Assembly (NCBI RefSeq): GCF_011044155.1
Contig: NZ_CP049056.1
Span: 620,001-684,000, forward strand
Direction of reading: 5' to 3'
Origin: Pikeienuella piscinae
Lineage (GTDB): Bacteria > Pseudomonadota > Alphaproteobacteria > Rhodobacterales > Rhodobacteraceae
DNA length: 64,000 bases
Of this stretch, positions 48,028-57,632 are shown in pieces. Both the position numbers and the translations under genes were made by a program. Numbering within the stretch: the stretch's first letter is position 1; every line of letters starts with the position of its first letter. A model generated the notes under the pieces. That model worked only from the letters and a program-made list of their open reading frames with translations, was not told the DNA's origin and made no database searches.

Positions 48028-49017
48028 CTACTCACTCTGACCGGAGCGTTCGATGCGTCGCCAGGCTGCGACATTCTTCTGATGCTCGCGCAGATTCGTG
48101 GCGAACGCATGCCCGCCCGAGCCATCCGCGACAAAGTACAACGCATCTGTCTGCGCCGGATTCACCACAGCGGCAATCGCGTCGCGCCCGGGGTTGGCGA
48201 TTGGCCCAGGCGGCAGTCTGTCGATGATATAGGTGTTGTAAGCTGTCGGTTTCTCGATATCCGACCGTCGTATCGGACGGTCCAACGGCCCCTCGCCTTT
48301 GGTGATTCCATAGATGATCGTCGGATCCGACTGGAGCCGCATTCCACGCTTCAACCGGTTGATGAACACCCCACCGACAAGCGGCCGTTCAGCAGCAACC
48401 GCCGTTTCCTTCTCGACGATTGACGCCAGCGTGAGAACTTCCTCCGGCGACTTCAGCGGCAGGTCTGCGTCGCGCGACGCCCAGGCCGTCGCGAGAATGA
48501 TCGCCTGCGCATCCAGCATCCGCGAAAGCAGTTCCGAACGATTCGACCCACGCGAGACGAAATATGTGTCCGGTGCGAGCGTCCCTTCCGGCGGAACAGT
48601 CTCAATCTCGCCGCTCAGCAGCGGATTAGCACGGAGCGCCTCCACGATCTCCCAACTCGTCAGCCCTTCGGCGATCGTCACCTTGTACTGGATCGACTTG
48701 CCCGAGGTGACGATATCCAGCACTTCCTCCATCGAAGCGGAAGCGGGTATCTCGTACTCGCCATATTTGACCTCGTCATCGACCCCAAGATATCTCGCGC
48801 CAAGCCGAAAAATCATCGCATTCGCGATCGCACCTTCCTTTTCGAGCGTCTCGGAGGCTGCGGTGAGCGAAACCCCGCGTTCGAGCGTCACCAATTTCGG
48901 AGCTTCTAGTGGACCGGGAGTCGAGAAGGAGCGGACCGACCAGATCGTCAACCCGGCCAGCGCGACGCAGACAACAATGAGAATCGTCAGCGCATTGGCG
49001 GCAACATGCTTCGCCAT
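48028..49017 (-). CDS. mltG: Endolytic murein transglycosylase MltG
   Basis: A 329-residue inner-membrane enzyme that cuts nascent glycan strands and is thought to act as a terminase of peptidoglycan elongation. One N-terminal membrane helix (about 7-27) leads to a LysM-like part and the catalytic domain, with the active-site glutamate in TLASIVEKETAV (about 208-219) and the GVFINRLKRGMRLQSDPTI motif. It lies 9 bp after fabF on the same strand, so it belongs to the fab cluster. Confidence 0.95.
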   Translation of the reverse strand: MAKHVAANALTILIVVCVALAGLTIWSVRSFSTPGPLEAPKLVTLERGVSLTAASETLEKEGAIANAMIFRLGARYLGVDDEVKYGEYEIPASASMEEVLDIVTSGKSIQYKVTIAEGLTSWEIVEALRANPLLSGEIETVPPEGTLAPDTYFVSRGSNRSELLSRMLDAQAIILATAWASRDADLPLKSPEEVLTLASIVEKETAVAAERPLVGGVFINRLKRGMRLQSDPTIIYGITKGEGPLDRPIRRSDIEKPTAYNTYIIDRLPPGPIANPGRDAIAAVVNPAQTDALYFVADGSGGHAFATNLREHQKNVAAWRRIERSGQSE

Positions 49018-49026
49018 CCCGATCGC

Positions 49027-50283
49027 TCAGACCTTGCGGAAAATCAGCGAGGCGTTGGTGCCGCCGAACCCAAAGGAGTTCGACAGCGCCACATTAATCT
49101 CGCGCTTCACCGCATTCAGCGGCGCTAGGTCGATTTCCGTCTCGACCGAAGGATCCTCAAGGTTAAGCGTCGGCGGCGCGATTCCGTCGCGCATGGCCAG
49201 TAGACAGAAAATCGCTTCTACCGCCCCGGCAGCGCCCAACAGGTGCCCGATGGAACTCTTCGTGGAGGACATCGTCACGCCGCTGGCCGCGTCGCCAAGC
49301 AGTCGCGTGACCGCTCGTAGTTCTATCTCGTCTCCAAGCGGCGTCGATGTGCCGTGCGCGTTCACGTAATCGATGTCCTTACCTTCCACGCCGGCGCGCG
49401 CCAGCGCTGCGGACATGGAGCGATACCCGCCGTCTCCATCCGGTGCGGGTGAGGTGATGTGATAGGCGTCGCCGGAAAGACCGTATCCGATCACTTCACC
49501 GTAAATTCTGGCGCCGCGCGCCACCGCGTGCTCAAGCTCCTCGAGCACGACGACGCCCGCACCCTCGCCCATCACGAATCCATCGCGCCCGCGATCATAG
49601 GGGCGGGAGGCGCGGGTCGGTTCATCGTTGTACCCTGTCGAAAGCGCCTTGCAGGCGCCGAATCCCGCGACGGATATCTCGCAAACCGGGCTTTCCGCGC
49701 CGCCGGCGATCATCACGTCGGCGTCGCCCAACATGATCAGGCGCGCCGCATCGCCGATCGCATGCGCGCCGGTCGAACAGGCCGTCACGACCGAATGATT
49801 GGGCCCCTTGAACCCGTGCCTGATCGAGACCTGACCAGAACAGAGATTGATCAGCGCCGAAGGAATGAAGAAGGGCGAAACCCGTCGCGGCCCGCGCTCC
49901 TTCAGCGTGATCGCGGTTTCGGCGATGGTCTCGATTCCTCCGATGCCGGAGCCGATCATCACTCCTGTCCGAAGCTTTTCCTCTTCGTCGGCGTCGGACC
50001 AGCCGGCGTCTGCGATCGCCTGATCCGCCGCGGTCAGCGCATAGATGATGAATCGGTCGATCTTGCGCTGCTCCTTCTTCTCCACCCAGTTATCGGCGTT
50101 GAAGTCACCCGGCCCATCCCCGAGCGGAATCTCGCAGGCGATGCGGCACGCCAGGTGATCGGCGTTGAAATGCCGGATCGTTCCAGCGCCTGACTCTCCA
50201 GCCACCAGCCGTCCCCAGGTCTCTTCGACACCGCAACCAAGCGGCGTCACCATCCCGAGGCCCGTTACGACAACCCGTCTCAT
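49027..50283 (-). CDS. fabF: 3-oxoacyl-ACP synthase II
   Basis: A 418-residue condensing enzyme that elongates acyl-ACP with malonyl-ACP. The catalytic triad is Cys in VVTACSTGAHAI, His in NAHGTSTPLGD and His in SSIGHLLGAAG. The N-terminus RRVVVTGLGMVTPLG is standard. The ATG at 50283 has GAGAGAG upstream; an ATG at 50298 is less likely. Downstream mltG follows closely. Confidence 0.97.
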   Translation of the reverse strand: MRRVVVTGLGMVTPLGCGVEETWGRLVAGESGAGTIRHFNADHLACRIACEIPLGDGPGDFNADNWVEKKEQRKIDRFIIYALTAADQAIADAGWSDADEEEKLRTGVMIGSGIGGIETIAETAITLKERGPRRVSPFFIPSALINLCSGQVSIRHGFKGPNHSVVTACSTGAHAIGDAARLIMLGDADVMIAGGAESPVCEISVAGFGACKALSTGYNDEPTRASRPYDRGRDGFVMGEGAGVVVLEELEHAVARGARIYGEVIGYGLSGDAYHITSPAPDGDGGYRSMSAALARAGVEGKDIDYVNAHGTSTPLGDEIELRAVTRLLGDAASGVTMSSTKSSIGHLLGAAGAVEAIFCLLAMRDGIAPPTLNLEDPSVETEIDLAPLNAVKREINVALSNSFGFGGTNASLIFRKV

Positions 50284-50336
50284 GCGCATCTCTCTCAATC
50301 TTCGCTATGCGGCGGCAACATAACTGCGCATCCGAC

Positions 50337-50367
50337 AAAAAAATAGCGCCCGGGAAGCCCGGGCGCT
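50337..50367 (-). terminator. Terminator between acpP and fabF
   Basis: On the minus strand a perfect 10-bp stem (50345-50354 and 50358-50367, AGCGCCCGGG arms) with a 3-base loop is followed by A and seven Ts. It ends most acpP transcripts and probably explains how ACP mRNA can be far more abundant than fabF mRNA. Confidence 0.88.
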
Positions 50368-50392
50368 GAACTTTGTGCGATTTTCCGCCGGT

Positions 50393-50632
50393 TCAGGCGT
50401 CAGCGTTCTCGGAGATGAACTTCACCGCGTCGCCGAAGGTTTGAATTGTCTCGGCCGCATCGTCCGGGATCTCGATCCCGAACTCCTCTTCGAACGCCAT
50501 GACCAACTCGACCGTGTCGAGACTGTCCGCGCCAAGATCGTCGATAAAGCTGGCCTTCTCGACGACTTTTTCCTCTTCGACGCCCAGATGCTCGACGACG
50601 ATCTTTTTCACGCGATCCGCGATGTCGCTCAT
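50393..50632 (-). CDS. acpP: Acyl carrier protein
   Basis: A 79-residue acidic carrier that holds growing acyl chains on a phosphopantetheine arm attached to the serine of [15 protein letters not shown] (Ser37). Length and the [17 protein letters not shown] opening are typical. A GAGGGAACGAGC ribosome site precedes the ATG. A 191-bp gap from fabG may hold its own promoter, and a strong terminator follows it. Confidence 0.98.
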   Translation of the reverse strand: MSDIADRVKKIVVEHLGVEEEKVVEKASFIDDLGADSLDTVELVMAFEEEFGIEIPDDAAETIQTFGDAVKFISENADA

Positions 50633-50823
50633 GCTCGTTCCCTCTACTGGAGGCGCACGCCTCAATTCGGATCGTTTCTCGACGGCGATCGCCGGAAACG
50701 TGTTATTCGCACGACGCCGTCCATTCGTTCGCCGCTTGGCGGGGCTATTACCATAAGCGTCGGATAACGCAAATGGGCGAATACCCCGCCTTGCTTTCGC
50801 TCGAAGCGCGACACGCGCAAGCC

Positions 50824-51561
50824 TCAGATCATCGCCATACCGCCATTCACATGCAAGGTCTGGCCGGTGACATATCCCGCTTCGGCGCTGGCTAGATACA
50901 GCGCCGCAGCGGCGATTTCGTTCGCTTCGCCCATCCGTCCGGCGGGAATCACAGCGTTGATTTTCGCCTTTTGGTCTTCCTTCAGCGCATCCGTCATCGC
51001 CGTACGGATAAACCCCGGCGCGACACAATTTGCGGTCACGCCGCGACTCGCCACTTCAGACGCCAGGGATTTCGTCATGCCGATCATGCCGGCTTTCGAT
51101 GCGGCGTAATTGCCCTGCCCTGGATTTCCGGTGACGCCGACGACTGATGCGACGCCGATGATCCGCCCCCAGCGCGCCTTCATCATCCCGCGCAACACTG
51201 CTTTCGAGAGCCGGAAGCCAGCCGTGAGATTGACCGCGATCACCTGATCCCATTCCTCGATGCTCATCCGCATGAGGAGATTGTCGCGCGTCAGGCCGGC
51301 GTTGTTCACGAGAATATCGACGGCCCCCATCGCCTCCGTCGCCCGCCCCGCTAGCGCATCGACCGCGGCGCCGTCCGACAGGTCGCAGGCGACCACGTGC
51401 GCCCGCTCGCCGAGCTCCGCCGCCAACGCCTCCAGCGGCCCGGTCCTTGTTCCGGACAACGCCACCGCGGCTCCTGCGCCGTGAAGCGCGCGCGCGATCT
51501 CCGCTCCTATGCCGCCGGACGCCCCGGTGACAAGCGCGCTCTTTCCCGTCAGGTCGAACAT
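50824..51561 (-). CDS. fabG: 3-oxoacyl-ACP reductase
   Basis: A 245-residue short-chain dehydrogenase reducing 3-oxoacyl-ACP with NADPH. The cofactor loop is [12 protein letters not shown] (about 13-24), NNAG and the catalytic Ser/Tyr/Lys are in [23 protein letters not shown], split here between two observed segments, and VNGGMAMI ends the chain. It is 76 bp after fabD on the same strand. Its malonyl-derived substrates come from FabD and FabF beside it. Confidence 0.97.
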   Translation of the reverse strand: MFDLTGKSALVTGASGGIGAEIARALHGAGAAVALSGTRTGPLEALAAELGERAHVVACDLSDGAAVDALAGRATEAMGAVDILVNNAGLTRDNLLMRMSIEEWDQVIAVNLTAGFRLSKAVLRGMMKARWGRIIGVASVVGVTGNPGQGNYAASKAGMIGMTKSLASEVASRGVTANCVAPGFIRTAMTDALKEDQKAKINAVIPAGRMGEANEIAAAALYLASAEAGYVTGQTLHVNGGMAMI

Positions 51562-51637
51562 GTGCCGCCTCCTTGTCTCATTGCCAGCGAGGATGATGTG
51601 GAAAGTCGAATCCGGTCAATACCCGGCTCCGGAGCGG

Positions 51638-52579
51638 TCAACGCCGGAGCGCGCCCGCCGCAGCCTTGACCTCATCCGGGCCGCCGACCGCGAAGCATTC
51701 CAGCGATCGCTCAATCCGCCGCGCCATGCCCGAAAGCGCCTTGCCGGCGCCGATCTCGACCAACCCCGTGACGCCTTCGCGGGCCATGTAACCCACGCTT
51801 TCCCGCCAGCGCACCGACCCGGTGACCTGCTGCACGAGTTGCGCGCGTATATCCCCCGGCGCGGAAATCGCCATCGCGCTCACGTTGGCCACCAGTGGAG
51901 TCTTCGGGGCCTTGATATCGACCTCCGATAGAGCCGCCGCCATCCGGTCGGCCGCGGGCTGCATCAATGCGCAATGGAAGGGGGCGCTGACGGGCAGCAT
52001 CAGCGCGCGCTTCGCGCCTCTGGCCTTGGCGATCTCCACCGCCCGCTCCACCGCCGCCTTGTGTCCCGAGATCACCACCTGGGCGGGGTCGTTGTCATTC
52101 GCCGCCTGACAGACCTCGTCACCGGCGGCCTCGGCCGCAATCTCGGTCACTACCGCGAAGTTCAACCCGAGCACGGCGGCCATCGCGCCAACGCCGACCG
52201 GCGTCGCCGCCTGCATGGCCTCGCCTCTGATCCGCAGGAGTCGCGCGGTGTCCGCGACGGATATCGCTCCGGCCGCCGCCAGCGCCGAATATTCGCCGAG
52301 CGAATGACCGGCGACGAACGCGGCGTCCGTGACCGAAACACCCTCGGCCTCCAGCGCGCGCATCGCCGCGAGCGAAGTCGCCATCAGCGCCGGCTGCGCG
52401 TTCGCGGTCAGCATCAGCGTCTCAGCCGGCCCATCCCATATCGTGGCGCTCAAACGCTCGCCGAGCGCCGCGTCAACCTCTTCGAAAACCGCTGCAGCCG
52501 CAGGATAGGAGATGGCGAGATCGCGTCCCATCCCGACCGTCTGCGCGCCCTGCCCCGGAAACACGAATGCCCAGCTCAT
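51638..52579 (-). CDS. fabD: Malonyl-CoA:ACP transacylase
   Basis: A 313-residue enzyme loading malonate onto ACP. The opening AFVFPGQGAQTVGMGRDLA, the active serine in VAGHSLGEYSALAAAG, and the histidine in SAPFHCALMQPA are all typical. The frame is open much further upstream, but the ATG at 52579 has GGAG nearby and starts at the family position; an ATG at 52585 is also possible. It is divergent from rpsF, with a 214-bp shared interval. Confidence 0.96.
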   Translation of the reverse strand: MSWAFVFPGQGAQTVGMGRDLAISYPAAAAVFEEVDAALGERLSATIWDGPAETLMLTANAQPALMATSLAAMRALEAEGVSVTDAAFVAGHSLGEYSALAAAGAISVADTARLLRIRGEAMQAATPVGVGAMAAVLGLNFAVVTEIAAEAAGDEVCQAANDNDPAQVVISGHKAAVERAVEIAKARGAKRALMLPVSAPFHCALMQPAADRMAAALSEVDIKAPKTPLVANVSAMAISAPGDIRAQLVQQVTGSVRWRESVGYMAREGVTGLVEIGAGKALSGMARRIERSLECFAVGGPDEVKAAAGALRR

Positions 52580-52793
52580 CTGCATCACTCCCTCACGGCT
52601 TCGGCCTGCATCCCCGCCGAACTCGTCGAAGTCAACCCGGCAGAGCGCGCGCGTGTCACGAAGCGCTTGCGCCGCGCCCCATTCACGCGTAATCAGCGCG
52701 CTCTCTCGAACGTTTGGACGCGACGCCACTCGTATGCGGGCCGAGAGACACGCCCCCCGCATTTTGAAGCGCGCATGACATGAAGGATGACCC

Positions 52794-53180
52794 ATGGCTC
52801 TCTACGAGCATGTGTTTATCGCGCGTCAGGATATCTCCAACGCGCAGGCCGAGGGGCTGATCGAGCATTTCACCCAGGTTCTGAAGGATAATGGCGGCGA
52901 CGTCACTGGCTTCGAATACTGGGGCCTTCGCACGATGGCTTTCAAGATCAACAAGAATCGCAAGGGCCACTACGCCTTTTTGAAATCCGACGCGCCGGCG
53001 CCGGCGGTGGCCGAGATGGAACGCCTGATGCGCCTCCACGACGACGTGATGCGGGTGATGACCATCAAGGTCGACGCGCATGAGGAAGGCGACAGCGCTA
53101 TCGTTCGCGCCAAGAATTCTCGCGACGACCGCGGCCCGCGCGGCCCGCGCGGCCCGCGCCCGCCCCGGCGTGACGATTGA
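52794..53180 (+). CDS. rpsF: 30S ribosomal protein S6
   Basis: A 128-residue small-subunit protein binding with S18 near the platform. YEHVFIARQDISNAQAEGL and the FEYWGLRTMAFKINKNRKGH segment are standard. The C-terminal tail past residue 105 is an arginine-, glycine- and proline-rich extension (RGPRGPRGPRPPRR) coded by a 9-bp tandem repeat (GCGGCCCGC, three copies, near 53132-53158). It starts the rpsF-rpsR-rplI operon. Confidence 0.98.
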   Translation: MALYEHVFIARQDISNAQAEGLIEHFTQVLKDNGGDVTGFEYWGLRTMAFKINKNRKGHYAFLKSDAPAPAVAEMERLMRLHDDVMRVMTIKVDAHEEGDSAIVRAKNSRDDRGPRGPRGPRPPRRDD

Positions 53181-53197
53181 TCGAGAGGAGATAGAAA

Positions 53198-53425
53198 ATG
53201 GCTCGCAAACCCTTTTTCCGCCGCCGCAAGTCCTGCCCGTTTTCGGCCCCTGACGCGCCGAAGATCGACTACAAGGACGTGAAGCTCCTGCAGCGCTACA
53301 TTTCCGAACGCGGCAAGATCGTGCCGTCGCGCATCACCGCCGTCTCGTCGAAGAAGCAACGTGAACTTGGCCGCGCCATCAAGCGCGCCCGGTTCCTCGC
53401 GTTGCTGCCCTACGCGATCAAATAA
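53198..53425 (+). CDS. rpsR: 30S ribosomal protein S18
   Basis: A 75-residue basic protein that pairs with S6 on the small subunit. [20 protein letters not shown] and the [20 protein letters not shown] region are typical. Length is normal. It lies 17 bp after rpsF with a GAGGAGAT ribosome site. Confidence 0.98.
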   Translation: MARKPFFRRRKSCPFSAPDAPKIDYKDVKLLQRYISERGKIVPSRITAVSSKKQRELGRAIKRARFLALLPYAIK

Positions 53426-53436
53426 GGAGGCCGATC

Positions 53437-54045
53437 ATGGATGTGGTTCTTCTCGAACGGGTCGAAAAACTGGGCCAGATGGGCGATGTCGTCGCCGTGA
53501 AGAACGGTTACGCCCGCAATTTCCTTCTGCCCAAGCACAAGGCTCTCCGCGCGACCAAGCGCAACATGGAGCGATTCGAGAATGAGCGCGCACAGCTCGA
53601 AGCGCGCAATCTCGAAGCGAAGAAGGAGGCCGAAGCCGTCGCAGCCAAGCTCAACGGCCAGGTTTTCGTCGCCATCCGGCAGGCTTCCGACGGCGGTTCG
53701 CTCTACGGCTCCGTCAATTCGCGCGACATCGCCGAACTGGCGACCGAGGGCGGCTTCAGCGTGGCGCGCACGCAGATCGTTCTGTCCACGCCGGTGAAGG
53801 AACTGGGGCTGCACGACATTCGTGTCGTCCTGCACCCCGAGGTTGACGCGACGATCACCGTCAACGTCGCCCGCTCCGCCGATGAGGCCGAGCTTCAGGC
53901 GGAAGGCAAGTCGATCGCCGAACTGCGTGCGGAGGAAGAAGCCGCCGAAGCGTTCGACGTCGCCCAGCTCTTTGAGGACGAGGCCGAAGCCGAAGAGATC
54001 ATCGAGGACGCCGCGGCCGAAGACACCGAACAGCCGCGCATCTGA
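53437..54045 (+). CDS. rplI: 50S ribosomal protein L9
   Basis: A 202-residue two-domain L9. The N-terminal domain [20 protein letters not shown] and [20 protein letters not shown], then a long helix and the C-terminal domain ([15 protein letters not shown]). Beyond about residue 150 an acidic tail ([20 protein letters not shown]) extends it past the E. coli form (149), as in many alphaproteobacteria. A terminator follows 22 bp downstream. Confidence 0.98.
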   Translation: MDVVLLERVEKLGQMGDVVAVKNGYARNFLLPKHKALRATKRNMERFENERAQLEARNLEAKKEAEAVAAKLNGQVFVAIRQASDGGSLYGSVNSRDIAELATEGGFSVARTQIVLSTPVKELGLHDIRVVLHPEVDATITVNVARSADEAELQAEGKSIAELRAEEEAAEAFDVAQLFEDEAEAEEIIEDAAAEDTEQPRI

Positions 54046-54067
54046 AATCGCCGGGTCGAAGACGAAG

Positions 54068-54099
54068 AAGGGCCGTTCCGAATGGAGCGGCCCTTTTCC
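54068..54099 (+). terminator. Intrinsic terminator after rplI
   Basis: A 12-bp stem with one non-Watson-Crick pair (arms 54068-54079 and 54084-54095), GAAT loop, then TTCCATTT. It ends the ribosomal operon before the dnaB promoter region. Confidence 0.8.
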
Positions 54100-54149
54100 A
54101 TTTCCGCGCGTCTCCACCGTCCCGACTCGACAGCCGCGCGACCGCGTTC

Positions 54150-54158
54150 TTATCCACA
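54150..54158 (+). promoter_or_regulatory. Consensus DnaA box upstream of dnaB
   Basis: A perfect TTATCCACA 9-mer lies 113 bp before the dnaB start. A second weaker GTCCACAGG follows about 30 bp later. A DnaA box here suggests DnaA could tune expression of the replicative helicase. A single site is not an origin. Confidence 0.6.
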
Positions 54159-54271
54159 GAACCGCTCAGAACTTTTGCCCGACCGTCCACAGGAACCCGA
54201 CATCTGGCCATTCGCCCGCCTATACCCCGCGACGATCCGGAGTTAATCTGCTCCGCAAAAAGGAGCAGGCG

Positions 54272-55747
54272 ATGGCGGACGGATCGAGCGGGCCGGAAGT
54301 TCAGACGAGCCCTCATAATATCGAGGCGGAACAAGCGCTTCTGGGCGCGCTCATGGTCAACAATGACGTTTACGAACGGGTCTCGTCGATTCTCGAGCCC
54401 CGGCATTTCTACGACCCGCTCCATGCGCGAATCTATGAGACCGCCGCACGTCGAATCGAGCAGAACGCGCTCGCCACCCCGGTCACACTCAAACCCTTTT
54501 TCGACAACGACCCGGGCATGGCTGAGATCGGCGGCCCGGCCTATCTCGCGCGCCTCGCCGGCGCCGCCGTCTCGCTCTTCAACGCGCGTGATTACGCCCG
54601 GGTGATCTACGATCTGGCGCTCCGCCGCGACCTGATCGTTATTGGCGAGGAAATCGCCGCCAAGGCCGCGGCGATGGATATCGACCTCGAACCGGCCGCT
54701 CAGATCGAGGAAGCGGAGCAGCAACTCTACCTCCTCGGCGAAAAGGGCAAATACGAGGGCGGCTTCAGCACCTTCCTGAAAGCCGTGACCGACGCGATCG
54801 ACGTGGCCAACGCCGCCTATCACCGCGATGGCGGCCTCGCCGGCATCTCCACCGGGCTGATGGACATGGATCGCAAGCTCGGCGGGCTTCATCCATCGGA
54901 CCTGATCATCCTCGCAGGGCGTCCCTCAATGGGTAAGACTTCGCTCGCCACGAACATCGCTTTCAATATCGCGAAGGCCTATCGGAAGGGCCAGAAACCG
55001 GACGGAACGGAAGGAACCATAGACGGCGGCGTCGTCGGTTTCTTCAGTCTCGAGATGAGCGCGGAACAGCTTGCGACACGGATACTTTCCGAACAGGCTG
55101 AGGTGCCTTCGGAAAAGCTCCGTCGCGGAGAGATGGAGGAGGACGAATTCCGCCGCGTCGTCGAGGCATCGCGCCAACTCGCCAACATCCCCCTCTATAT
55201 CGACGACACGCCGGCGCTGCCGATCTCCACTCTCGCCGCGCGCGCGCGGCGGCTGAAACGAAAATCCGGTCTCGATGTTCTCTTCATCGACTATCTTCAG
55301 CTCGCCCGTGCGGCCTCCGCCAAGGAGAACCGCGTCAACGAAGTCTCCGAAATCACGCAGGGGCTGAAGGCCATCGCCAAGGAGCTGAACATCCCGGTGG
55401 TCGCCCTCTCGCAGCTTTCACGCCAGGTCGAAAATCGCGACGACAAGCGCCCGCAGCTCTCCGACCTGCGCGAGTCGGGATCCATCGAGCAGGACGCCGA
55501 CGTCGTCATGTTCGTCTTTCGCGAAGAATATTATCATGAGCGCCTGAAACCCCCGGAGGACGACCCTGCATTTCCCGACTGGATGGCGAAGGGCGAGAGG
55601 CTCCATAACCGCGCCGAGGCGATCATCGGCAAGCAACGCCATGGCCCGATCGGCACGGTGGAGATGATGTTCGACGGGCGCTACACGCGCTTCTCCGATC
55701 TCGCCAAGCCCGATCGCTTCGGCGGCGGCCCGCAGGACTTCGGCTGA
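54272..55747 (+). CDS. dnaB: Replicative DNA helicase DnaB
   Basis: A 491-residue hexameric helicase unwinding DNA at the fork. The N-terminal primase-binding domain (HNIEAEQALLGALMVNNDVY) and the RecA-like ATPase with Walker A AGRPSMGKTSLATN and Walker B VLFIDYLQLARA are seen. The later DLRESGSIEQDADVVMFVFR motif is typical. Start at 54272 with AAAAAGGAGC upstream; the frame is open back into rplI but that part is out of frame with it. No intein is present. Confidence 0.97.
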   Translation: MADGSSGPEVQTSPHNIEAEQALLGALMVNNDVYERVSSILEPRHFYDPLHARIYETAARRIEQNALATPVTLKPFFDNDPGMAEIGGPAYLARLAGAAVSLFNARDYARVIYDLALRRDLIVIGEEIAAKAAAMDIDLEPAAQIEEAEQQLYLLGEKGKYEGGFSTFLKAVTDAIDVANAAYHRDGGLAGISTGLMDMDRKLGGLHPSDLIILAGRPSMGKTSLATNIAFNIAKAYRKGQKPDGTEGTIDGGVVGFFSLEMSAEQLATRILSEQAEVPSEKLRRGEMEEDEFRRVVEASRQLANIPLYIDDTPALPISTLAARARRLKRKSGLDVLFIDYLQLARAASAKENRVNEVSEITQGLKAIAKELNIPVVALSQLSRQVENRDDKRPQLSDLRESGSIEQDADVVMFVFREEYYHERLKPPEDDPAFPDWMAKGERLHNRAEAIIGKQRHGPIGTVEMMFDGRYTRFSDLAKPDRFGGGPQDFG

Positions 55748-55748
55748 G

Positions 55749-56822
55749 ATGGCCCGCGCTTCGTTGACCATCGATCTCGCCGCGATCAGGGCGAACTGGC
55801 GTGCGCTCGATGCGATGACGGAATGCGAAACGGGCGCCGTCGTGAAAGCCGACGCCTACGGACTTGGCGCGGATCAGGTCGGCCCCACGCTCCTGAAGGT
55901 CGGCGTGCGTAACTTCTTCGTCGCCCTCGCCGAAGAAGGCGCCGCCCTACGCGCCGCCATTGGCCCCGGCCCGCGCATCTTCGTCTTCTCCGGCCTCATG
56001 CCGGAAGATGTCGGACTCGTGCGCGCAGCGGCGCTTGTTCCGCTTCTCAACACACCTGCGCAATTGCTTGAAGCAAAGCGGGTATCGGCCAAATTCGATG
56101 CCCCGCTTACCGTCGGGTTTCAACTCGATAGCGGAATGAACCGCCTCGGATTCGAGGCCGACGAACTCGCGGACGCGCTCGCGCCGTCAGACGCGCTCTC
56201 CGGCCTGGAGGTCACCCTGGTGATGAGCCATCTCGCCTGTGCGGACGAGCCGGATCATATGATGAACGCCGCCCAGGCCTCAGCCTTCAGCGCAATCGCC
56301 GCGCATCCGGTCTTGAACTCAACCCCGAAAAGCCTCGCCGCGACCGGCGGCGTTCTCCTCGGCCCCGCCTATCATTTCGACATGACTCGCCCCGGGATCG
56401 GCCTATATGGCGGCCTGCCTTTCGCAGACGCGCGGCCGGTGGTGACGCTGGAGGCGCCGATTCTTCAGATCCGTGACGTCGCCGCCGGCGAAATCGTCGG
56501 CTACGGCGCCGCGTATGAAGCAGCGTCGCCACGTAGGATCGCCACGCTTCCGGTCGGTTACGCGGATGGCCTCGCGAGGCGCCTCAGCGCCGGATTCGCC
56601 GGCCGGCTCGACGGGATGACGCTTCCCTCCGCCGGCCGCGTCTCGATGGATCTCGTCACCCTCGACGTCACCGGGTGCGCGACCGCGCGTGAAGGCGCGA
56701 TGGTCACACTCCTCGGCGCCGACCAGACCATTGACGATCTCGCCGACTCGGCGGGGGCAATCGGCTATGAAGTTCTGACCAGCCTTGGATCGCGTTACGC
56801 ACGACGCTACAGAGATGCCTGA
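55749..56822 (+). CDS. alr: Alanine racemase
   Basis: A 357-residue PLP enzyme making D-alanine for peptidoglycan. The PLP lysine is K33 in AVVKADAYGLGADQ, and the second catalytic tyrosine is in VGYGAAYEA. The PGIGLYGG and SMDLVTLDV segments are typical. It starts one base after the dnaB stop, so it is probably co-transcribed with dnaB. Confidence 0.96.
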   Translation: MARASLTIDLAAIRANWRALDAMTECETGAVVKADAYGLGADQVGPTLLKVGVRNFFVALAEEGAALRAAIGPGPRIFVFSGLMPEDVGLVRAAALVPLLNTPAQLLEAKRVSAKFDAPLTVGFQLDSGMNRLGFEADELADALAPSDALSGLEVTLVMSHLACADEPDHMMNAAQASAFSAIAAHPVLNSTPKSLAATGGVLLGPAYHFDMTRPGIGLYGGLPFADARPVVTLEAPILQIRDVAAGEIVGYGAAYEAASPRRIATLPVGYADGLARRLSAGFAGRLDGMTLPSAGRVSMDLVTLDVTGCATAREGAMVTLLGADQTIDDLADSAGAIGYEVLTSLGSRYARRYRDA

Positions 56823-57632
56823 TTGAGCGAAGGGCCGAAAGACCGCATGACCGCCATCCAGGGTTTCCTCAGCGCCATCGGCGCCGCCGTACTCGGACTT
56901 TGCGCCGCCACCGGCTCGCTTGCGCTCTTCACCGCGCAATCCGTCATGCATGTCTTCCGCCCGCCCTGGTATCCGGTGGAGATCGGCCGCCAGCTCCTGC
57001 GGATTGGCTATTTCTCGCTCCCTGTGGTCGGGCTCACCGCCTTTTTCACCGGGGCCGCGCTCGCTTTGCAGATCTATACCGGCGGCGCGCGCTTCAACGC
57101 CGAATCCGTCGTGCCCTCCATCGTCGCCATCGGCATGGTGCGCGAACTCGGCCCGGTTCTCGGCGGGCTGATGGTCGCCGGGCGCGTTTCCGCCTCCATC
57201 GCCGCCGAGCTTGGCACCATGCGGGTGACCGAACAAATTGACGCGCTCACCACGCTTTCGACCAACCCGTTCAAATATCTTATCGCGCCCCGCCTTCTCG
57301 CCGCTACGCTGGCCATGCCGGCGCTCGCCTTCATCGCGGATGTGATCGGCGTCATGGGCGGCTTCGCCGTCGGCACCGCGAGGCTCGATTTCAACGGCGC
57401 CGCTTATGTCCGCACGACCTGGGACTTCCTTACTCTCGGCGACATATCTTCCGGATTGATCAAGGCCGCGGTGTTCGGTTTCATCATCGCGCTGATGGGA
57501 TGCTATCAGGGTTACAATTCGGGTCGCGGGGCGCTCGGTGTTGGGCGCGCGACAACCAACGCCGTCGTCAGCGCCTCGATCCTGATTCTCGCCTCGAACT
57601 ACGTCATGAACGAAATGTTCTTCACCAAATGA
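56823..57632 (+). CDS. mlaE: MlaE-type ABC transporter permease
   Basis: A 269-residue inner-membrane permease of the MlaE family that moves phospholipids between inner and outer membranes. About five hydrophobic segments and the family region GMVRELGPVLGGLMVAGRVS, followed by ASIAAELGTMRVTEQIDAL, are seen. It starts at a TTG right after alr; an ATG at 56847 is an alternative. The ATPase gene overlaps it by four bases. No MlaD, MlaC or MlaB gene follows, so the partners are elsewhere. Confidence 0.93.
   Translation: MSEGPKDRMTAIQGFLSAIGAAVLGLCAATGSLALFTAQSVMHVFRPPWYPVEIGRQLLRIGYFSLPVVGLTAFFTGAALALQIYTGGARFNAESVVPSIVAIGMVRELGPVLGGLMVAGRVSASIAAELGTMRVTEQIDALTTLSTNPFKYLIAPRLLAATLAMPALAFIADVIGVMGGFAVGTARLDFNGAAYVRTTWDFLTLGDISSGLIKAAVFGFIIALMGCYQGYNSGRGALGVGRATTNAVVSASILILASNYVMNEMFFTK

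Noticed and set aside
54096-54271. Replication origin before dnaB
   Set aside because: Only one perfect DnaA box and one weak one are present, with no AT-rich unwinding region or box cluster.
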